DNA from: Cricetomys ansorgei
Lineage: Eukaryota > Chordata > Mammalia > Rodentia > Nesomyidae
DNA length: 64,000 bases
Assembly (NCBI GenBank): GCA_026225945.1
Contig: JAMJFZ010003624.1
Span: forward strand, 8,541,001 to 8,605,000
Reading direction: 5' to 3'
Positions 11,791 through 22,289 of this stretch are shown here, piece after piece. The stretch's first letter is position 1. Every line of letters starts with the position of its first letter. The position numbers were made by a program, and so were the translations under genes. The notes under the pieces are model-generated. The model saw only the letters and a list, made by a program, of their open reading frames with translations. It searched no databases and was not told the DNA's origin.

Positions 11791-13815
11791 CGCCGCTACC
11801 TCTCCGCTGTCCTCTCGGAGGACACTTGCATTACGTTTGACCCAGCTCCACAATGCTGGACAACCTCTTTCTCTCAAGATCCTTGCCTTAATAACACTCC
11901 TGACTCCCTTTGCCTGTGATGTCTGCATCCTCGGGTTCTGGAAGTCCCTGTGAGAACCATTGATGGGGGGTGGGGTCACTTTTCTGTCCATCACAGAACC
12001 ATTCTGCTCCACCCACTGTGGAGTAATGGTTCCATCACTCTGCCCTGTTTCCCACTGAAAGGGTCACCTTGGGAGCTCACGGCTTGAACGGTGACACCGG
12101 AGCCCTCCCGCTCTCGCCTCTGTTCTTCCTCCCTCTATTCTGTGGAACGAGTCACACCTGAAATTTAGCTCAGTCACTGGAGGCTTTTCTTTTCCCCCGG
12201 TGTTGAGAATAATAAGGTTTAGAGTTCTTTAAAGGCCGTCTTTATGTGAAGCTCTGGGATCACCTGAAATGAGCACGTTCGGTTCCCTTTGTTCTGTCGT
12301 AGGGTTTCTTCCGCATTTTGGATATATGAGACTTTTGAATCAAGGCATTGAAAGTAATCATGCTTCCCAAAAGCTAATCACGTAATTAACTTAGCGACCG
12401 ACATATTCTCCCCATATTACATTCTCAGGACTAAAGTAACATAAGATTAAGATTACAGGGCTCTGGGGTTGATGCCACTTGTCAACAACACAGTGGACTT
12501 GTCATCATGTGCAGGAATCTGAGTGCAATTCCATCTTGAGTCCTGGCAGTAAAGACTTAGTGACTTCAGCTAGGAGCTTGTAGAATAATGTCACTTCCGG
12601 AGTCTCCCAGGATTCCCAGAAAGGACATTCAGCTCTCCTGGGGAGGGGGCCTAGACTACCTCACTTTTGTTCACAGACGTCTTACACTCATCAAGCTTGC
12701 TGACAGGTAGCGGCCCACTTCACACAGCTCACCTGTCCCTCTGTAAATCCTGCTCTGGGTTCAATTAGATTGAATGTGCCTCATTGTTTCTAATTTGGAA
12801 CCCTATTTGAGTTCTGCTTCCAGTTGTCTTGTATTCATGCAAATACCAGGTTTTTTTGTTCCTAAAGGGATTTGTTTGTATCCCATTCTGATTGTTCTTA
12901 TTATATTGTGATAACATGTCCATTTTCATAATATCCCGGCATTTAAAATGTTGGCTTAGACGTTGGGCATCACCTTGCTGTTCCCTATGATGTCTACGAG
13001 CAGGGACACAACTCCTAGTTTCTGATAAGAACACTGGGCAGGTGTTCAAGTCAGCTTTTCTCCCCAAATGGCCACTAAAGGTGTTCTAATGAAAGGATTG
13101 TTTACACAGCTGTAGGAACTGTAAAGAGAAGCCAGTAAGACATACTAGAGAGCCTTGGCGTCCCCGAGCCTCAAAGGGCAGCAGTGAGAGCTGGATATGA
13201 AGAGCAGGGGAGGCAGAAGGAGGAGGCCAAGAGCTAAAAGTGTCCATGGCCATTCCTCTCTGGCCAGGGAAGGGAGAAGAGAGGCAAGGACAGAAGTATG
13301 TCCTCCCAAGCTTTCCCTACTCAAGCCTAGCTGGGAATCAGGTATACTAACAGAGGTCTATATAATTATAATGTCTATAATCTATAAGCAAAAAGGTTAT
13401 GAGTTCAAAGCCAACCTGGGCTACATAGAAAAGCCTATCTGAATCCCATTCATTCCCAGACCTGTCTGGGCTATTTCCTGACAGACAGGAAAGAGCAAAG
13501 CATGGTCTGGAAGAGTAAACAGAAGACACCCATACAGTGGGTTGAAAACACATTCTCCCACATCTGTCCATTGGGGTTTCGTTTTGGGTAACCACACATG
13601 TACCCCTTGCTTAAATCCTGATCTTTTTATTTCAGGCAACTGTGTCCTTAGCACTGCCTGTGGGGATCTTAAATTGACCTGGCCAGTGTAACTGATCCAC
13701 AGTTCCGCTCAGTGGACAGTAAGACTTGACTGATGAGTCTCTGTGGGGCCCCACAACATGATGATTTGGCCAGTGGCAGTGTACAAGAGCTCTTTCTCAC
13801 TCTGTCCTTTTCCAG

Positions 13816-13949
13816 GGTGGAGCTTCAGCATGGGCTCAGCCTACCAGTTCCACAGCTGGCGAGTCTTCGTCATCGTCTGCGCACTCCCGTGTGTCTCCTC
13901 TGTGGTGGCCCTCACCTTCATGCCTGAAAGCCCTCGGTTCTTGCTGGAG
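13816..13949 (+). CDS. Sv2c: Sv2c coding exon: end of luminal loop, TM6 and PESPR motif
   Basis: Synaptic vesicle glycoprotein 2C, a 12-helix membrane protein of secretory vesicles in the major facilitator (SLC22-like) family. This 134-nt exon starts after ttttccag and ends before gtaatg. It encodes residues ~305-349, numbered back from the stop in a 727-residue protein. It opens with GWSFSMGSAYQFHSW, the loop before TM6. TM6 follows (about 320-340, VFVIVCALPCVSSVVALTF), then PESPRFLLE, the PESPR signature that SV2 shares with SLC22 and sugar transporters on the cytoplasmic side of TM6. The CALPCVSSVVAL stretch fits SV2C better than SV2A or SV2B as I remember them. The first glycine codon is split with the previous, unseen exon. 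I am confident of both the family and the paralog. Confidence 0.96.
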
Positions 13950-14464
13950 GTAATGCTAGTGGTTACAAAAGCTCATGTGGCCCAGGTACACTGGAAAGAC
14001 TTCCTTGCTATTTCCAGGAAAGCATGTCTTTCTGGGGCTTGGGGGTAGGGGGGCTGGAGAGGAGGGGAGGCACTTTCCCTTCCTACCATGGAAGTTGACA
14101 GGGTTTGGTTTCATGGAGACAGGCTTTAAGCAATAGAAGGTGTGTAAATGCTGTCTCACAACCCAAAGCACACATGATGTTCCCAACACAGGTAGCTTCA
14201 ACTCAATCAGGGGTATATGCCTCACTGTTTAATAAACGAAGCATTATTGTCCTTTGGTACTCTTTCTAGTTGGAGACAGGTTCTTTCAACTGCTGCTATA
14301 TAGGGATAATCACAGCCTGTGTGCTTTGGTAGAAAATAGCTAAACACATTGGCATTACCAATTGGCATTACCTTGCACGTGCTCTGAAAACACAGGGTGG
14401 TTACCAAAAGGCAAGAGGTACAGATGTCTGGCTCCTAGCCTCTGACTGTCCATGTATTTCCTAG
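13950..14464 (+). other. Sv2c: Sv2c intron, 515 bp
   Basis: Short intron with gtaatg donor and a tttcctag acceptor. It holds a G-rich patch at about 14040-14070. I see no SINE or RNA gene in it. Confidence 0.85.
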
Positions 14465-14554
14465 GTGGGAAAACACGATGAAGCCTGGATGATTTTGAAA
14501 CTAATTCATGACACCAACATGAGAGCCCGGGGCCAGCCAGAGAAGGTCTTCACG
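14465..14554 (+). CDS. Sv2c: Sv2c coding exon: cytoplasmic loop after TM6
   Basis: This 90-nt exon is in phase 0 at both ends and encodes 30 residues (~350-379) of the long cytoplasmic loop between TM6 and TM7. It starts VGKHDEAWMILKLIHDTNM and continues through RARGQPEKVFT. The GKHDEAW(M)xLKxxHDTNMRA block is a strong SV2-family signature, and LIHDTNMRARGQPEKVF fits SV2C. The acceptor is ctag and the donor is gtgagt, a consensus match. A phase-0, 90-nt exon could be skipped without shifting the frame, but nothing here shows that it is. Confidence 0.96.
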
Positions 14555-15204
14555 GTGAGTCTGCTCCTCGGAGAATCCTTGGGGCCAGAATTCAGGACAC
14601 GTTTTCTGAAAGGGGCCAGACTTTTAAGACTTTGCCAGTCAGAGCGTCTCTGTCACAGCTACTCAGCTCTGTCTTTGAAGTGCAAAAGCAAGCGCCATAG
14701 AGAATGTCTAAACCATGAGCCTTGGCTGTATTCCAGTAAAACTTTATTTACACAAATAGGCAGAGGGTTGTGTTTGGCTCAGAGGCTACCAATGTACCCA
14801 CACTATCCAGAACTCTAAGCCTCTGTGAGTGATTAGATAATAATACTAACCTGAGGGAAGACATTAAACAGAAAGACTATGATTAACCTCAGATTTACTC
14901 TGACTCCTTGGCTCTGTACCTTGGTTGCAAGGATGCATTCTCTTTGTCTTGCTATCAGAGGAGGTTGGTTAGAGCAGTATGCACTTTGACCCTGCTGAGC
15001 CATCTCGCTAGGCCCTTAGCTGACTTCTCTTTAAACTCTGTCTACTGTCTTTGGCTGACCTCAGCTCCTTCCTGCATCTTTGTCTCTTGATGCACAGATC
15101 TGAATCCAGATACGTGTATTGAAGGGCTCTGTGGACATCCCGTGTATCCAGTGGCCCTTCAAAAAAAATAAAATAAAACTACCTTCTAAATCAGGATTCC
15201 CCAT

Positions 15205-15690
15205 TCTGAAAGTCCCCGGCCTCCTCCTCACCCCAAACGACACCTGCAAATGTTACCAGTGCCTCCAAAACTTAAACCTGCAAACCATCTTAGTTATCCA
15301 TTTTCTTTGTCCTCCTGGTATCCAGTCAGCATGCCCTGTGAGTCTCTCTCCTAGACATCAGTGACCATCGTCCCTGGCTTGACATCTCATCCGCCGCTGA
15401 CTTGATTCTAACATTTGCGCTCATCCTCCAGAAGCCTGAACACTTCCCCAACGTGCAGTACACTCTCTTCTCTCCTAGCTCCAGATATTTGCAACTTGGT
15501 ATCCCTCCTGCCTGGAGTTCCCTCCACGGTTCCCACACTTGACAAATACCATCCTTCCCTGTCAGTCTCTGATCAAATCCTGGAGTCCATGAGGCCTTTT
15601 CTCTGCCGAGTCAAAATGGATTCTCTGAACGGTTTCTCTCCTGGGCTACCCAGCCCTCCGTGAGACAGTTTTCACTTCTTGGTGATTGCT
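15205..15690 (+). repeat. L2-like LINE 3' fragment
   Basis: Diverged sequence with the wording of an L2 LINE 3' region in sense orientation. Near 15510 there is a ctgcctggagttccctcc block, and around 15570-15600 a ...gtccatgaggcctttt... block that resembles the L2 segment for ...CTCAGAGAGGCCTTCC. I judged this by eye, so the boundaries are loose. Confidence 0.5.
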
Positions 15691-16311
15691 TGAGTACGGT
15701 GTTTAATGTTTGTATCCTCCCATAAGGTCCAGTGAATCATGGGGGAAAAAAAAAATATTGATGGCAGGAGCGGTGGAAACTCTCAAAAGTTAAATATTGG
15801 TTGATTTTTTTAAAAAAGAACTAAAAATAAAAAATCTAAAGTGGGCGTTGTTTATACACATTTGTAAGCCCAGTGCTTAGGAGCCTGTGATGGGAGAATC
15901 TTGAGTTTAAAATTCACCTGGGAGACATAATATGACACTGTCACGAATAAGAGAAAAATAAGCTCTCCATAGACTTCATTTGGAAACCCATACTTAACTC
16001 AGAAGTAGGGACATTTTGTTCATAGAGTCAAATTGAGACTACCGCCTGCCTGGTATAATTTGAAAGGCACCAAGAGACACAACCACCAAACCGTATGTCC
16101 AATGGAATTGTCATTGGGTATGTTGGCAGGCTGTCCAGAAAAGCCGGCTCAGTCTCCGGGGAAAATAACATATCACACCATTATATCTTCTTTATCTAAA
16201 AATAAGGAAAGGTCCTCCCCCATCTCTCTCCCGTTCTTTCCTTGCGTTGGAACCCTTGCTTGCCTGTCTTGCGGCTTTTTTCCGTCGCTCCGAGAGGCTG
16301 AGTCGCAGATT

Positions 16312-16340
16312 CCCCCCCCCCCCCCCCCCCCCCCCCCCCC
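16312..16340. repeat. Poly(C) run, 29 nt
   Basis: An uninterrupted run of 29 C on the + strand inside an Sv2c intron, about 580 bp before the next exon. The complement is a G run that could form a quadruplex. Run length is error-prone in assemblies. Confidence 0.95.
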
Positions 16341-16923
16341 GTCACACCGAATCTCCATCTTGTATTTCTCTTATGTGACTGAAGAGTCAGGGTCGATGCT
16401 CACAATGGAAACACCGTCCATTGGAGCCACCTGTGGGTGTCTGCTGGCCAGCCATCGGATTAGCATATGGGCAAAGGGAGAACAGGTCGCAGGATGCTCT
16501 GTGGGAAACAGTCAATGTGCAAGTGTGAGAACTACAGTTAAAAGCCAAATTCATCAAATAAGTAGGTGCCTCCTCCCTTCCCAAGAGTGTCCAAGCAAAG
16601 TAACTCTACATTCAGAGGCTCGTCTCTCTGGCATTTCATCTGCTGGCGTGGGTGTCTGTAGTAGCGACACAATGGTGGACACTTTTGTCTCCTGTCATCC
16701 CATCCTGCTCTGCTCCCCATCTCTCTATGTTGCATTCACGCCCTTCAGACGTCTTTTGGGCCCGCAGATCTCTGCCGGTGCCCTCCTCGCACTTGTGAAC
16801 CGTTCTTACCGAATACCGCTTGTCTGTCAAGGGTTGTGCTTTGCTCGTTTAAAATAAACAGTCTAAATTCAGCAACTTCGTGGAGGGAGAACTCAGCACT
16901 TTGTGCCCTGTTGCCGTCCACAG

Positions 16924-17034
16924 GTAAATAAAATCAAAACTCCCAAACAGATAGACGAGCTGATCGAAATCGAGAGCGACACGGGCACGTGGTACAGGAG
17001 GTGCTTCGTTCGCATCCGCACGGAGCTGTATGGA
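16924..17034 (+). CDS. Sv2c: Sv2c coding exon: distal part of TM6-TM7 cytoplasmic loop
   Basis: This 111-nt, phase-0 exon encodes 37 residues (~380-416): VNKIKTPKQIDELIEIESDT, then GTWYRRCFVRIRTELYG. The KIKTPKQIDELIEIESDTGTWY block is characteristic of SV2; SV2A reads ...IHQEDELIEIQSDTGTWYQR. The RRCFVRIRTELYG tail fits SV2C. The acceptor is gtccacag and the donor is gtgagt. An oddity is that the first six exon bases are gtaaat, so the junction reads cacag|gtaaat and looks like a 5' splice site laid directly on a 3' splice site (see findings). Confidence 0.96.
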
Positions 17035-17283
17035 GTGAGTTTCATGACCTTCACGTCACCTTCTGACATCTGGGGGTGGTCACACTGGGCTGGACTACAC
17101 CTATCCCATGAGGAGGACTCGTCCCCTCAGATTCTGGGACTAGGACTCCAGGCCACTGGGCCTCTTTTGGCTCAGCAGCTAGCCTGTGCTACATCTTGAA
17201 AAAGGAAGGTGTCAGGTCAGAAGCTGGGACAGTGAAAGTCTGTCTTGGTATCTGTTGGACTCTGGAAAGCGGAAAAGTGAGAT

Positions 17284-17412
17284 TTACTGGGTAAGCTTGG
17301 TGGTTAGGGTCTGTAATCCCAGGTACTCAGGAGGCTGAGGCAGGAGGATTGAAAGTTCAAGGCCAGCCTGGGCAGCTTAGTGAGAACCTGTCTCAAAATA
17401 AAAAATAAAATA
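17284..17412 (+). repeat. B1-like SINE
   Basis: Contains tgtaatcccaggtactcagg, aggctgaggcaggaggattg and ggccagcctgggcagc. It ends in an A-rich aaataaaaaataaaataaaa tail. Confidence 0.75.
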
Positions 17413-17416
17413 AAAG

Positions 17417-17590
17417 GAGGTTGAGTAGTGGTGGCGCACGCCTTTGGTCTCAGCACTCGGGAGGCAGAGGCAGAGGCAGGCGGATCTCTGTGAGTTCGAG
17501 GCCGGCCTGATCTACAGAGTGAGTTCCAGGACAGCCAGAGTTACAACAGAGAAAGTCTATCTTGAAAAATCAAAATAATAATATAATAAT
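17417..17590 (+). repeat. B1 SINE
   Basis: Near-complete B1: gtggtggcgcacgcctttgg, then ggcggatctctgtgagttcg, then ggacagccagagttacaaca. An A/T-rich tail follows. It sits directly behind another B1-like copy. Confidence 0.9.
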
Positions 17591-17602
17591 AATTGTAATA
17601 CT

Positions 17603-17683
17603 TGGAGGGATGGAGGTCTAGCTCAATGGTCTAGCTTGTTTGAGGCCCAGATTCAGTCGCTAGTACTACAAGGAAAAAAAACA
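17603..17683 (+). repeat. ID-like SINE (diverged)
   Basis: tRNA-derived ID pattern: ggtctagctcaatggtctag (A box region), then gaggcccagattcagtcgct (B box region), then an A-rich tail. Confidence 0.6.
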
Positions 17684-17857
17684 AAAAATGAAAGAAAATT
17701 CCAGCCTTTGCTTCTATATTGATGTTAAGACTTTGTATTTTAGTTGGGATTAATTCAGCTCATCAAATTCTCGGCTCTTTTGTGATTTGGTGGGAAAGGT
17801 AGGGGTGGGGTTGACTGTGTAACTGTGTGAGAGCACTAACCGGCCGATATTTCACAG

Positions 17858-17946
17858 ATCTGGTTGACGTTTATGAGATGCTTCAACTACCCAGTCAGGG
17901 AAAACACCATAAAGCTTACGATCGTTTGGTTCACCCTGTCCTTTGG
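17858..17946 (+). CDS. Sv2c: Sv2c coding exon: TM7
   Basis: This 89-nt exon encodes residues ~417-446: IWLTFMRCFNYPVRENTIKL, then TIVWFTLSFG. The final glycine codon is split GG|G with the next exon. It covers the end of the cytoplasmic loop and most of TM7 (about 434-453, continuing as YYGLSVWF in the next exon). The FNYPVRxNTIKLTIVWFTLSFGYYG pattern is SV2C-like. The donor gtaagt is a perfect consensus and the acceptor is atttcacag. Confidence 0.96.
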
Positions 17947-18462
17947 GTAAGTGGCGTTTAAATTCCCGGTGGTCTAGATCAACCGTCACACTGTGATTCC
18001 CAGTCATGGCTTTCTATTTGTCTTTCTTGTTTTTTTTTTTTCTTGCTTTCTTCATTTTTTTAAAAAATTTTCATATAGATCAATTGTGCAAACTTACTAG
18101 AAAAGGATGTTTTGCAGCTTACATTTGCTGACAATTACGGCTTTTATAAGTAATAAACTAATCCACTTATCTTACTGGAAAACTGATCTCGTAAACCCAG
18201 TAGCGTTTTTGGAAGTCCCATAAGGCCATGGGAGATTCACTGGTGCGCTGCCCACCTTCCCCCGGGAGCACTGTCCCAGGCAGCTGCCCTCACCCTGCAC
18301 CCCGCACCCCTCACCCCGTACCCCTCACCCTTCACCTCTTCCCCACCTCACCTTCTCAATGACTCTATCCCTGAGTTAACTCCTTCCTCCCTCCCTCCTT
18401 TCCTGTCTTTTTCCTCCCTTCATTCCTTCCTCTCTCTCCTTTCCTTCTTCTTTTTTTTTTTT

Positions 18463-18640
18463 CTTTTTGATTTTTCAAGACAGGGCTTCTCTGTTGTAAC
18501 TCTGGCTGTCCTGGAACTCGCTCTGCAGACCAGGCCGGCCTCGAACTCACAGAGATCCGCCTGCCTGCCTCTGCTTCCAGAGTGCTGGGAGCAGTTACAG
18601 CAGAGAAACCCTGTCTCAAAAAACCAAAAAAAAAGCAATG
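18463..18640. repeat. Inverted hybrid of two B1 SINE parts
   Basis: 18463-18590 reads as a minus-strand B1 (cttctctgttgtaactctgg ... gagtgctggga). It passes without a gap into the 3' end of a plus-strand B1 (gcagttacagcagagaaacc, ctgtctcaaaaaacc, A-rich). The two parts therefore meet head to head and can pair with each other over the CCCTGTCT/AGACAGGG ends. Confidence 0.8.
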
Positions 18641-18874
18641 AAGTAATAAACCTGCAGTGTCATCTGGGTGCCTGGTAGAGCCCAGAGCTGACGGTGCAGT
18701 TTCCCTCTCTTAGCATCTGTAAACCAAAGGGACCAGAGAGGTCCCCTTTCCTCGTGCTGGTGTACCATGATGATGGGGAAGGGGAATGCTTTGGGCAGGG
18801 ATCCTGGATGCTCCTTCTGCTGTGCAACTTGGTTAGCCAGGTGTTTCATTCCCCATTCCTAGGTCCAGGGGCTT

Positions 18875-18956
18875 GGAGTTGGAGGCACAGCTCAGTGGTA
18901 TAGCACCTGCCAGCCATGGGCGAGGTCGTGCGTTCTATCCCTACCTAGTCCAGGTG
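18875..18956 (+). repeat. ID-like SINE (diverged)
   Basis: Reads ggaggcacagctcagtggta, then tagcacctgccagccatggg, then a gttctatccc B-box region. This is the tRNA-Ala-type ID layout. Confidence 0.6.
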
Positions 18957-19894
18957 GTTGGGGGAAGGAAGTATATTAATCAATCTCTCTCAACTGCTAA
19001 AATATATTATTTTAGGAGAAAGAGGGGGATGAGATGATTATTATTAGGTTCCTACCATTAGCCCAGCACAGAGTTAGGTAAATTTACACCTATGGGAATG
19101 CCTCCCTGTCATCCTTGGTGAGCCGCCACTGTGAATGTACTACAGCAGTAGATGTTTGAGGAATCCTGGTGACAGTGATGACGATTGCATTGACTCATTT
19201 GGTCTTTGGGTACCGTTGGTGTGGTAGGCACTTTGGTTTCCATTATATCTGAGCAACAGCCTATGGAAGGTGGTGAGTACTGTCACCTATGTAGTTGTGA
19301 TAAGTGTGTAAGCCATTGCTCAGGCAAGGAGCCCAAGTTCATGCTACAGGCAAACAAGGACTTGGATTCTGTCTACTTGCAAACCACTTCCTCCCCTGAG
19401 CATCTGAGTATCACCGGGATAAACTAGAAGAAAACTGGAATGTACAAAGAGCATCGGTGCATTCCACTCAAGATTCACCATGTCCTGGACTGGGTCAGGT
19501 TCACAGACGTGGATCCAGGGATCACAATTTGGAAATGACTACATTAGAATAACACTATCCCATGTGAATATAACTTGATCCACATATTCTTTTTGACATT
19601 TTCCGGTAGCCACACCCACAAAAGAAAAAGAAAGAGTACATTTAATATTAATGCTGCTTTATTCAATTCATTACGTCTAAAGTAGTATCGATGAACAATA
19701 TAACATTATTCATAACTGATTTTACATTCTTTCTTTTTTTCATAACTCTTGAAAACACTGTGCTAACAGCACCATCTCAAATTGGACTGGCTACCTCTCA
19801 GGGACTTTGTGACTGCATGTGTTGGGTGGCTATTAACAGCCCAGCAGCATTCCACAGCTTTTAGAGTCATTAGAGATCATGAGGCCAGGAGAGG

Positions 19895-20115
19895 AGATAG
19901 CCTGGATACGCTGGCAGTGTGATTACCTGGCGTGCATGAAGCCCTGGGTTTGATCCCTCAGCACCTGTAAAGCAGGCATCATGGCACGAGCTTGCGATCC
20001 CACCAGTGGGGAAGTGGAAGCAGGAAGATTGAAAGTTCAAGGCCTTCTTCAGCTACATAGGACATTTGAAGCCAGCTGGGCTGCATGTGACCTGGTTTCA
20101 GAATTAAAGACAGGT
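19895..20115 (+). repeat. B4-like composite SINE (ID-like head plus B1-like tail)
   Basis: gcatgaagccctgggtttga is ID-type, and it is followed by gatcccaccagtggggaagt and agattgaaagttcaaggcc, which are B1-type. The fusion order matches the B4 family. The copy is old and diverged. Confidence 0.55.
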
Positions 20116-20805
20116 GTGAGGGAGAGAAGGCTCGGGGAGGGGAAAGGAAGGAGGAGGCGGGAGATGGGGAAGAGGAGGGAAGAGGGAATAAACACAAAGA
20201 CCCTTTCTGCAGCCTCAACCCCTTTGGTAAACATGGCTCCTAAGTCAGACTAGCAATGTCACAGTCGTGTAAGGAAGAACAATGCTCCATTAGTAAAAGA
20301 GGCCATTCCTTGAGCTCTTCCTTCCTCCATCCCAGGACTCTGAGCCACCAGACTAGGAGACATAGTTTCTCAGTGGAGCCCAGATTGGTACAAATGACAT
20401 CAGGGCCTGCACGATGTGCGTTTCAGTCTATTAATGTTGTCACAACAAAACCCACAGCCTAAAGGCCTCACTCACCTCTTAATACCATCCGTGGGATTTA
20501 AGATTCAGCTTTGCGGGAGAACACACTCAGATCATGGTGCTATGTGTGGTACAGGATGGGATTCATATCTCTTCCCAGAGGGCTTCAGGATTTACACACC
20601 TGCAGGTTCCAGCTGTCTATCTTGTTTTTGCAAGGTGTGGTGGGGGTGAGGGTGGCGGCATACCAATTATCGTATGGTGATTTGTTCAAATGTTTCAAGG
20701 TGCCAGCCGTAACCGGAAGTGCTTCCAGGAGCTGCCGCCGCTCTGAACATGTCCCTTGTGGGCTTACGTGCGCTGTTACAAACACTTGTTTCTTTGCCTT
20801 TGCAG

Positions 20806-20970
20806 GTACTATGGGTTATCCGTGTGGTTCCCTGATGTCATTAAACATCTTCAGTCCGACGAGTACGCACTGCGAACTAAAAATGTGCAGAAGGATAAAT
20901 ATGCAAACTTCAGCATTAACTTTACCATGGAGAACCAGATCCACACTGGAATGGAGTACGACAATGGCAG
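20806..20970 (+). CDS. Sv2c: Sv2c coding exon: end of TM7 and start of luminal domain LD4
   Basis: This 165-nt exon encodes residues ~446-501. It reads YYGLSVWFPDVIKHLQSDEY and later KYANFSINFTMENQIHTGME, ending YDNG plus a split AG|G arginine codon. It completes TM7 and enters LD4, the large luminal loop between TM7 and TM8. Two N-glycosylation sequons are visible, NFS at ~N480 and NFT at ~N484, both at positions known to be glycosylated in SV2C. The acceptor is ctttgcag. The donor is gtctag, which keeps GT but lacks the usual RAGT and is the weakest in the gene (see findings). Confidence 0.95.
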
Positions 20971-21282
20971 GTCTAGAAACTTTGATGTATCTTAACTTGC
21001 TGGCTAGTCGTGAAAACCGGCTTCATAGCAGTGTACGATTAATAATAACTAAAGCCTGCAGGGGTCTCAGTTGTATGTAGTCATCATTCAAGGGTGGCTT
21101 TTGATAATTTAAGATTCACTTTAAAGATACACAGATGTCAGTTACTTCAAGCTACTACAGAAATTGGCAGAGTCATTCGTATGCCTCTTGGAATTTAAAC
21201 GAAAAACAACAACAAAACCACTGAGTTGCCCTGAGTTTATTACACAGCTGAGCTGCCCCGGGATGAGGAGAGAGATTAGAGC

Positions 21283-21332
21283 CACCCCCCCACCCCCCCC
21301 CCCCCCCCCCCCCCCACCCCCCCCCCACCCCC
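21283..21332. repeat. C-rich run with rare A interruptions
   Basis: About 50 bases that are C except for a few A. It could form an i-motif on this strand or a G-quadruplex on the other. The exact length is doubtful in any assembly. Confidence 0.95.
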
Positions 21333-21942
21333 ATGAGCCAGGAACAAGCTAGGGAACAGAAGAGAAGGTCGCATGGAGAGGGAACAGGAAGGATGAGAGA
21401 GTCCTGTGATTCCGGGGAGAAACCTGAATGTAAGTAGGAGTCTCCTATTTCTGAAAGGGGCCATATTTTAAGCCTCTACTGCACAAATCAAGAGCTAGAG
21501 TTCAGTGCATCAGGAAGCCTGTCAATAGCGGAAATGATCTCCCCAAGCAAAGGGCTATGAAGTCGGCAGAGGGTTATTAGCCAGGATGAGCACCGGACTG
21601 GGCTGCTTCCTAACGTTAGGCAAGCCAGGGGCTCAGGGAGATGGGTCTGTGAGAGAAAACAGGACAGACAAGGTACTCACGTTCATTTATGTATCATCTG
21701 AGCAAAAACCGCTGGTGTGGACTCACAATAGCCCATTATTCTTAGAAATTTATCTTAATTTTTTTTAATGGTGAAAATTTAAAAAAAAAAAAAAATCCAA
21801 GATAATCAAAGCTCCCCAAGGCAGAAACCTGTTCACCAAGATGAAAACGAGTTTTGTAGGATGCTTATGGCCTGGGTAATGGATAGTTGCCAGTGTGGGG
21901 GGCTTCATTCTAATTAGCAATTTAATGAGAAGCCTAATCATC

Positions 21943-21944
<2 letters not shown>

Positions 21945-21994
<50 letters not shown>
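21945..21994. repeat. (TG)n microsatellite
   Basis: About 25 perfect TG units. It is preceded by a non-repetitive ctaattagcaatttaatgag block. Confidence 0.97.
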
Positions 21995-21996
<2 letters not shown>

Positions 21997-22289
21997 GTGT
22001 TGGTTTATTTGCAAGTTTTCCAATAATAAAGTTTATAAAATTAAAAGAAGTAATTATACTCCTTGATGGAAATGAATGGGTGGAGATCATCATGTTAGGT
22101 GAAACAAGCCACCACGACGAGAGACCCAGTTACAAGCCAAGCCGCAGGGCATCTGCCTGTCTCTCCCACCTGGACCACTCATGATCTGCACCTGTATTTC
22201 AGAGAACCTTGAGCATCCAGTTCTGTGATTGCGTGACGAACGTTTGTTTTTAAAAGCTTTGTTCTTCCATTAGAAATGTCTAAGATACA

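Larger units (their letters stand above)
1..13815 (+). other. Sv2c: Sv2c intron (3' part; upstream exon outside window)
   Basis: No coding exon of Sv2c or any other gene was recognised here. The next exon starts with two bases of a split glycine codon, so an upstream exon must supply the first base, and none with the expected TM5-region sequence was found. The stretch holds scattered B1 and B3-type SINEs (listed separately), two LTR-like repeats at about 10.83-11.2 and 11.54-11.77 kb, and simple repeats. Several repeat-free blocks near 1.24-1.44, 4.44-4.79, 7.2-7.3 and 9.76-9.96 kb are AT-motif rich and may be regulatory. The open frames in this region look like chance. Confidence 0.75.
14555..16923 (+). 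other. Sv2c: Sv2c intron, 2.37 kb
   Basis: The intron contains an L2-like stretch (about 15.2-15.69 kb), a degraded B1-like copy (about 15.84-15.95 kb), a 29-nt C run at 16312-16340, and a chance-looking 274-codon open frame at 16033-16857. No coding exon was recognised inside it. Confidence 0.8.
17035..17857 (+). other. Sv2c: Sv2c intron, 823 bp
   Basis: Intron filled by a cluster of three SINEs in a row, B1-like, B1 and ID-like (listed separately). The acceptor is tatttcacag. Confidence 0.85.
17947..20805 (+). other. Sv2c: Sv2c intron, 2.86 kb
   Basis: Holds a C-rich tract of CACCC-type repeats (about 18290-18355), a hybrid inverted B1 (18463-18640), an ID-like copy (18875-18955), a B4-like composite (about 19895-20115) and a GA-rich patch (20110-20190). 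Around 20420-20540 a stretch recalls an old LTR (MLT1-like, minus strand), too weak to list on its own. The acceptor is cctttgcag. Confidence 0.75.

Noticed and set aside
1..13815. Search for the upstream Sv2c exon (TM4-TM5 region)
   Set aside because: No open segment with the expected SV2 wording and a phase-1 donor was found, so it must lie before the window.
17603..17683. tRNA-like A and B box sequences (here and in the other ID copies)
   Set aside because: These are ID-type SINEs with A-rich tails and decayed cloverleafs, not tRNA genes.
20511..21080. 189-codon + strand open frame over the exon at 20806
   Set aside because: It is in a different frame from the SV2C reading frame and crosses intron and exon without regard to the splice sites.
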